Origin: Candidatus Sulfotelmatobacter sp.
GTDB taxonomy: Bacteria; Acidobacteriota; Terriglobia; Terriglobales; Acidobacteriaceae
Length of the DNA: 36,222 nucleotides
Direction of reading: 5' to 3'
NCBI GenBank assembly: GCA_025928375.1
Contig: JAICJP010000005.1
Location: 1-36,222 of the forward strand
Of this stretch, positions 34,900 through 36,222 are shown piece after piece. The position numbers were made by a program, and so were the translations under genes. The notes below the pieces were generated by a model. It was not told the DNA's origin. It saw only the letters and a list, made by a program, of their open reading frames with translations, and did no database searches. Within the stretch, counting starts at the first letter, position 1. Every line of letters starts with the position of its first letter.

Positions 34900-35757
34900 C
34901 TAGGTCCTCGCGCTTTCCAGTTTGGCCTCGGTCTTCACGCCTTCTTCCGGAGTGAACTGGGCGGCGGGGCGCACGGTCAGCCAATCCGTGCGCACGCGCT
35001 CCCACTCCTGGATCAACATGTGGTTAGCTTCAAAAAGGCTGCGGATGCGATAGCGCTCCCATCCCGCAATCTCCTCCAGAATCGGTGCCAGTACGGCCAG
35101 CGCGCTGGTGCTCAAAACGGTCCGTTTGGCGACTTGGGATACGTTCGGCGCCTCGGAGACCGCGATGGTCAGCCCATCTCGCGCGTTGATGTGCAACATG
35201 ACGTGAATATCGGAACTGCCGTCTCCCGTGTACACGACGTGGTCGGGCCCGGCCACCTTCTCAACCAACAATTTGTCGAGCACTGCGACTTTTCCATATC
35301 CCGCCGTGGCGCGGATGATCGTATCGATCTCGCCCGAAGACTTGTAGCGAAACTCCGTGCCATAGATATGATCCGGAGGAACAATGTCCTCCAATGCCGA
35401 TCGGACGATTTCCACCGGTGCGGCAGAGAGCACATAAAAATCAAACTGATGTCCGTCAATACCTGTATCGAGCAACTGATATAGCAGCTTGATGTCGCTC
35501 TTCAGACGGATACGCCTGCCGACTTCGCGAAGGTGTTCTTTGCGAACCTTCTGGCGGAATTCAGGATCGTGAAGCAGCAAGTAGGCTAATTCCGCTCCCT
35601 GCTGTACCAGGTTGATTTTGGCCATGCCCTTGGACTTGCGGGCGAACTCCTCTATCGGAATGCCGACCAGTTCGGCCAATACATATCCGGAATCGTTAAA
35701 CGTGAGCGTCTGATCGAAGTCGCTCGCGAAAATATACTTTTTCAGAATGTCTGCCAT
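34900..35757 (-). CDS. HAD-superfamily phosphatase
   Basis: Motif I 'FASDFDQTLTFND', motif II-like 'FYVLSAAPVEIV', motif IV-like 'VVYTGDGSSDIHVM'; stop is 4 nt before hemerythrin start (operon). Confidence 0.82.
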   Translation of the reverse strand: MADILKKYIFASDFDQTLTFNDSGYVLAELVGIPIEEFARKSKGMAKINLVQQGAELAYLLLHDPEFRQKVRKEHLREVGRRIRLKSDIKLLYQLLDTGIDGHQFDFYVLSAAPVEIVRSALEDIVPPDHIYGTEFRYKSSGEIDTIIRATAGYGKVAVLDKLLVEKVAGPDHVVYTGDGSSDIHVMLHINARDGLTIAVSEAPNVSQVAKRTVLSTSALAVLAPILEEIAGWERYRIRSLFEANHMLIQEWERVRTDWLTVRPAAQFTPEEGVKTEAKLESART

Positions 35758-35862
35758 GCCATATTCGATTCACGCGCGCTTTCGATGCGCCATTAAAAGA
35801 TTTGATTGCGGCCATGGCCCTCGTAAGTTCCTGATTATAAGCGCAGTCTACCGGATCGACGA

Positions 35863-35912
35863 CACCTCCAAGCTGTTCAGGGCTGCGAACCCAACGGTAT
35901 AGCTTGGAGGTG
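35863..35912. repeat. Perfect 12-bp inverted repeat CACCTCCAAGCT-N26-AGCTTGGAGGTG
   Basis: 35863-35874 and 35901-35912 exact reverse complements; nested GTTC...GAAC in the loop. Confidence 0.7.
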
Positions 35913-36148
35913 AACCAGCATAAACACGCATAATAGTTGCGAGCTTTTTGTGTAATCACGACCCCGATTCGGGCAAGACTTCAGCACTCCAAGGCCTCGC
36001 AGTCGGAGAGAATCAGCCCTCGCGGGAACCCGCACGTGCGCTAACATCGAGCCGACCAGAGTGTCGTACAAAAACGATTTGAAGAGCAGACTGGCGCTGC
36101 TTCAAGGGAGATCTTTAAGCGAATCGCCCTGCTATGCTGAGTTCCATT

Positions 36149-36165
36149 TTGGCACAAGTAGTGCC
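36149..36165 (+). promoter_or_regulatory. Candidate sigma-54 promoter TTGGCACAAGTAGTGCC
   Basis: GG-N10-GC spacing with TGGCAC -24 box; also reads as GGCAC-N5-GTGCC palindrome. Confidence 0.35.
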
Positions 36166-36171
36166 TCGTCT

Positions 36172-36187
36172 TGTGATTCGAGTCACA
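36172..36187. promoter_or_regulatory. CRP/FNR-type operator TGTGATTCGAGTCACA
   Basis: Exact TGTGA-N6-TCACA. Confidence 0.5.
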
Positions 36188-36222
36188 GACCCGCCCTGCA
36201 GGTTCCCGCACTATTCCTACAC

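Noticed and set aside
35696-36071. Small minus-strand ORFs (87 and 64 aa) at the right end
   Set aside because: No domain, no clear SD; one overlaps the HAD start and both overlap structured repeat sequence

Overview
The window looks like a chromosomal segment from an Acidobacteria-type bacterium; this is inferred from family content and repeat types, with no search run. Left third (about 1-14.1 kb): a carbohydrate-utilisation locus with a TonB-dependent receptor (5'-truncated), GH36-like alpha-galactosidase, SDR oxidoreductase, PocR-AraC regulator, six-hairpin glycosidase, GH127-like beta-L-arabinofuranosidase and a sugar MFS transporter. Middle (14.2-17.0 kb): rhodanese, RsuA/RluB pseudouridine synthase and amidase. 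The most interesting block is 17.1-25.4 kb: a tightly packed three-gene module of a membrane-anchored five-CXXCH cytochrome c with C-terminal TPRs, a secreted FG-GAP/ASPIC-UnbV (CRTAC1-like) protein, and a TPR plus FG-GAP/ASPIC giant protein. Right part: a ParE/RelE-RHH toxin-antitoxin pair with a clear operator/promoter, APC permease, VOC protein, GH2 enzyme, PpiD/SurA-like PPIase, malQ, and a HAD phosphatase-hemerythrin pair. The window also holds several apparently different short palindromic or intergenic repeat types. Two overlap coding sequence: one encodes the signal-peptide region of the CRTAC1-like protein, and another sits in frame inside the giant TPR-CRTAC1 protein. No rRNA, tRNA, CRISPR array, transposase or phage genes were recognised.
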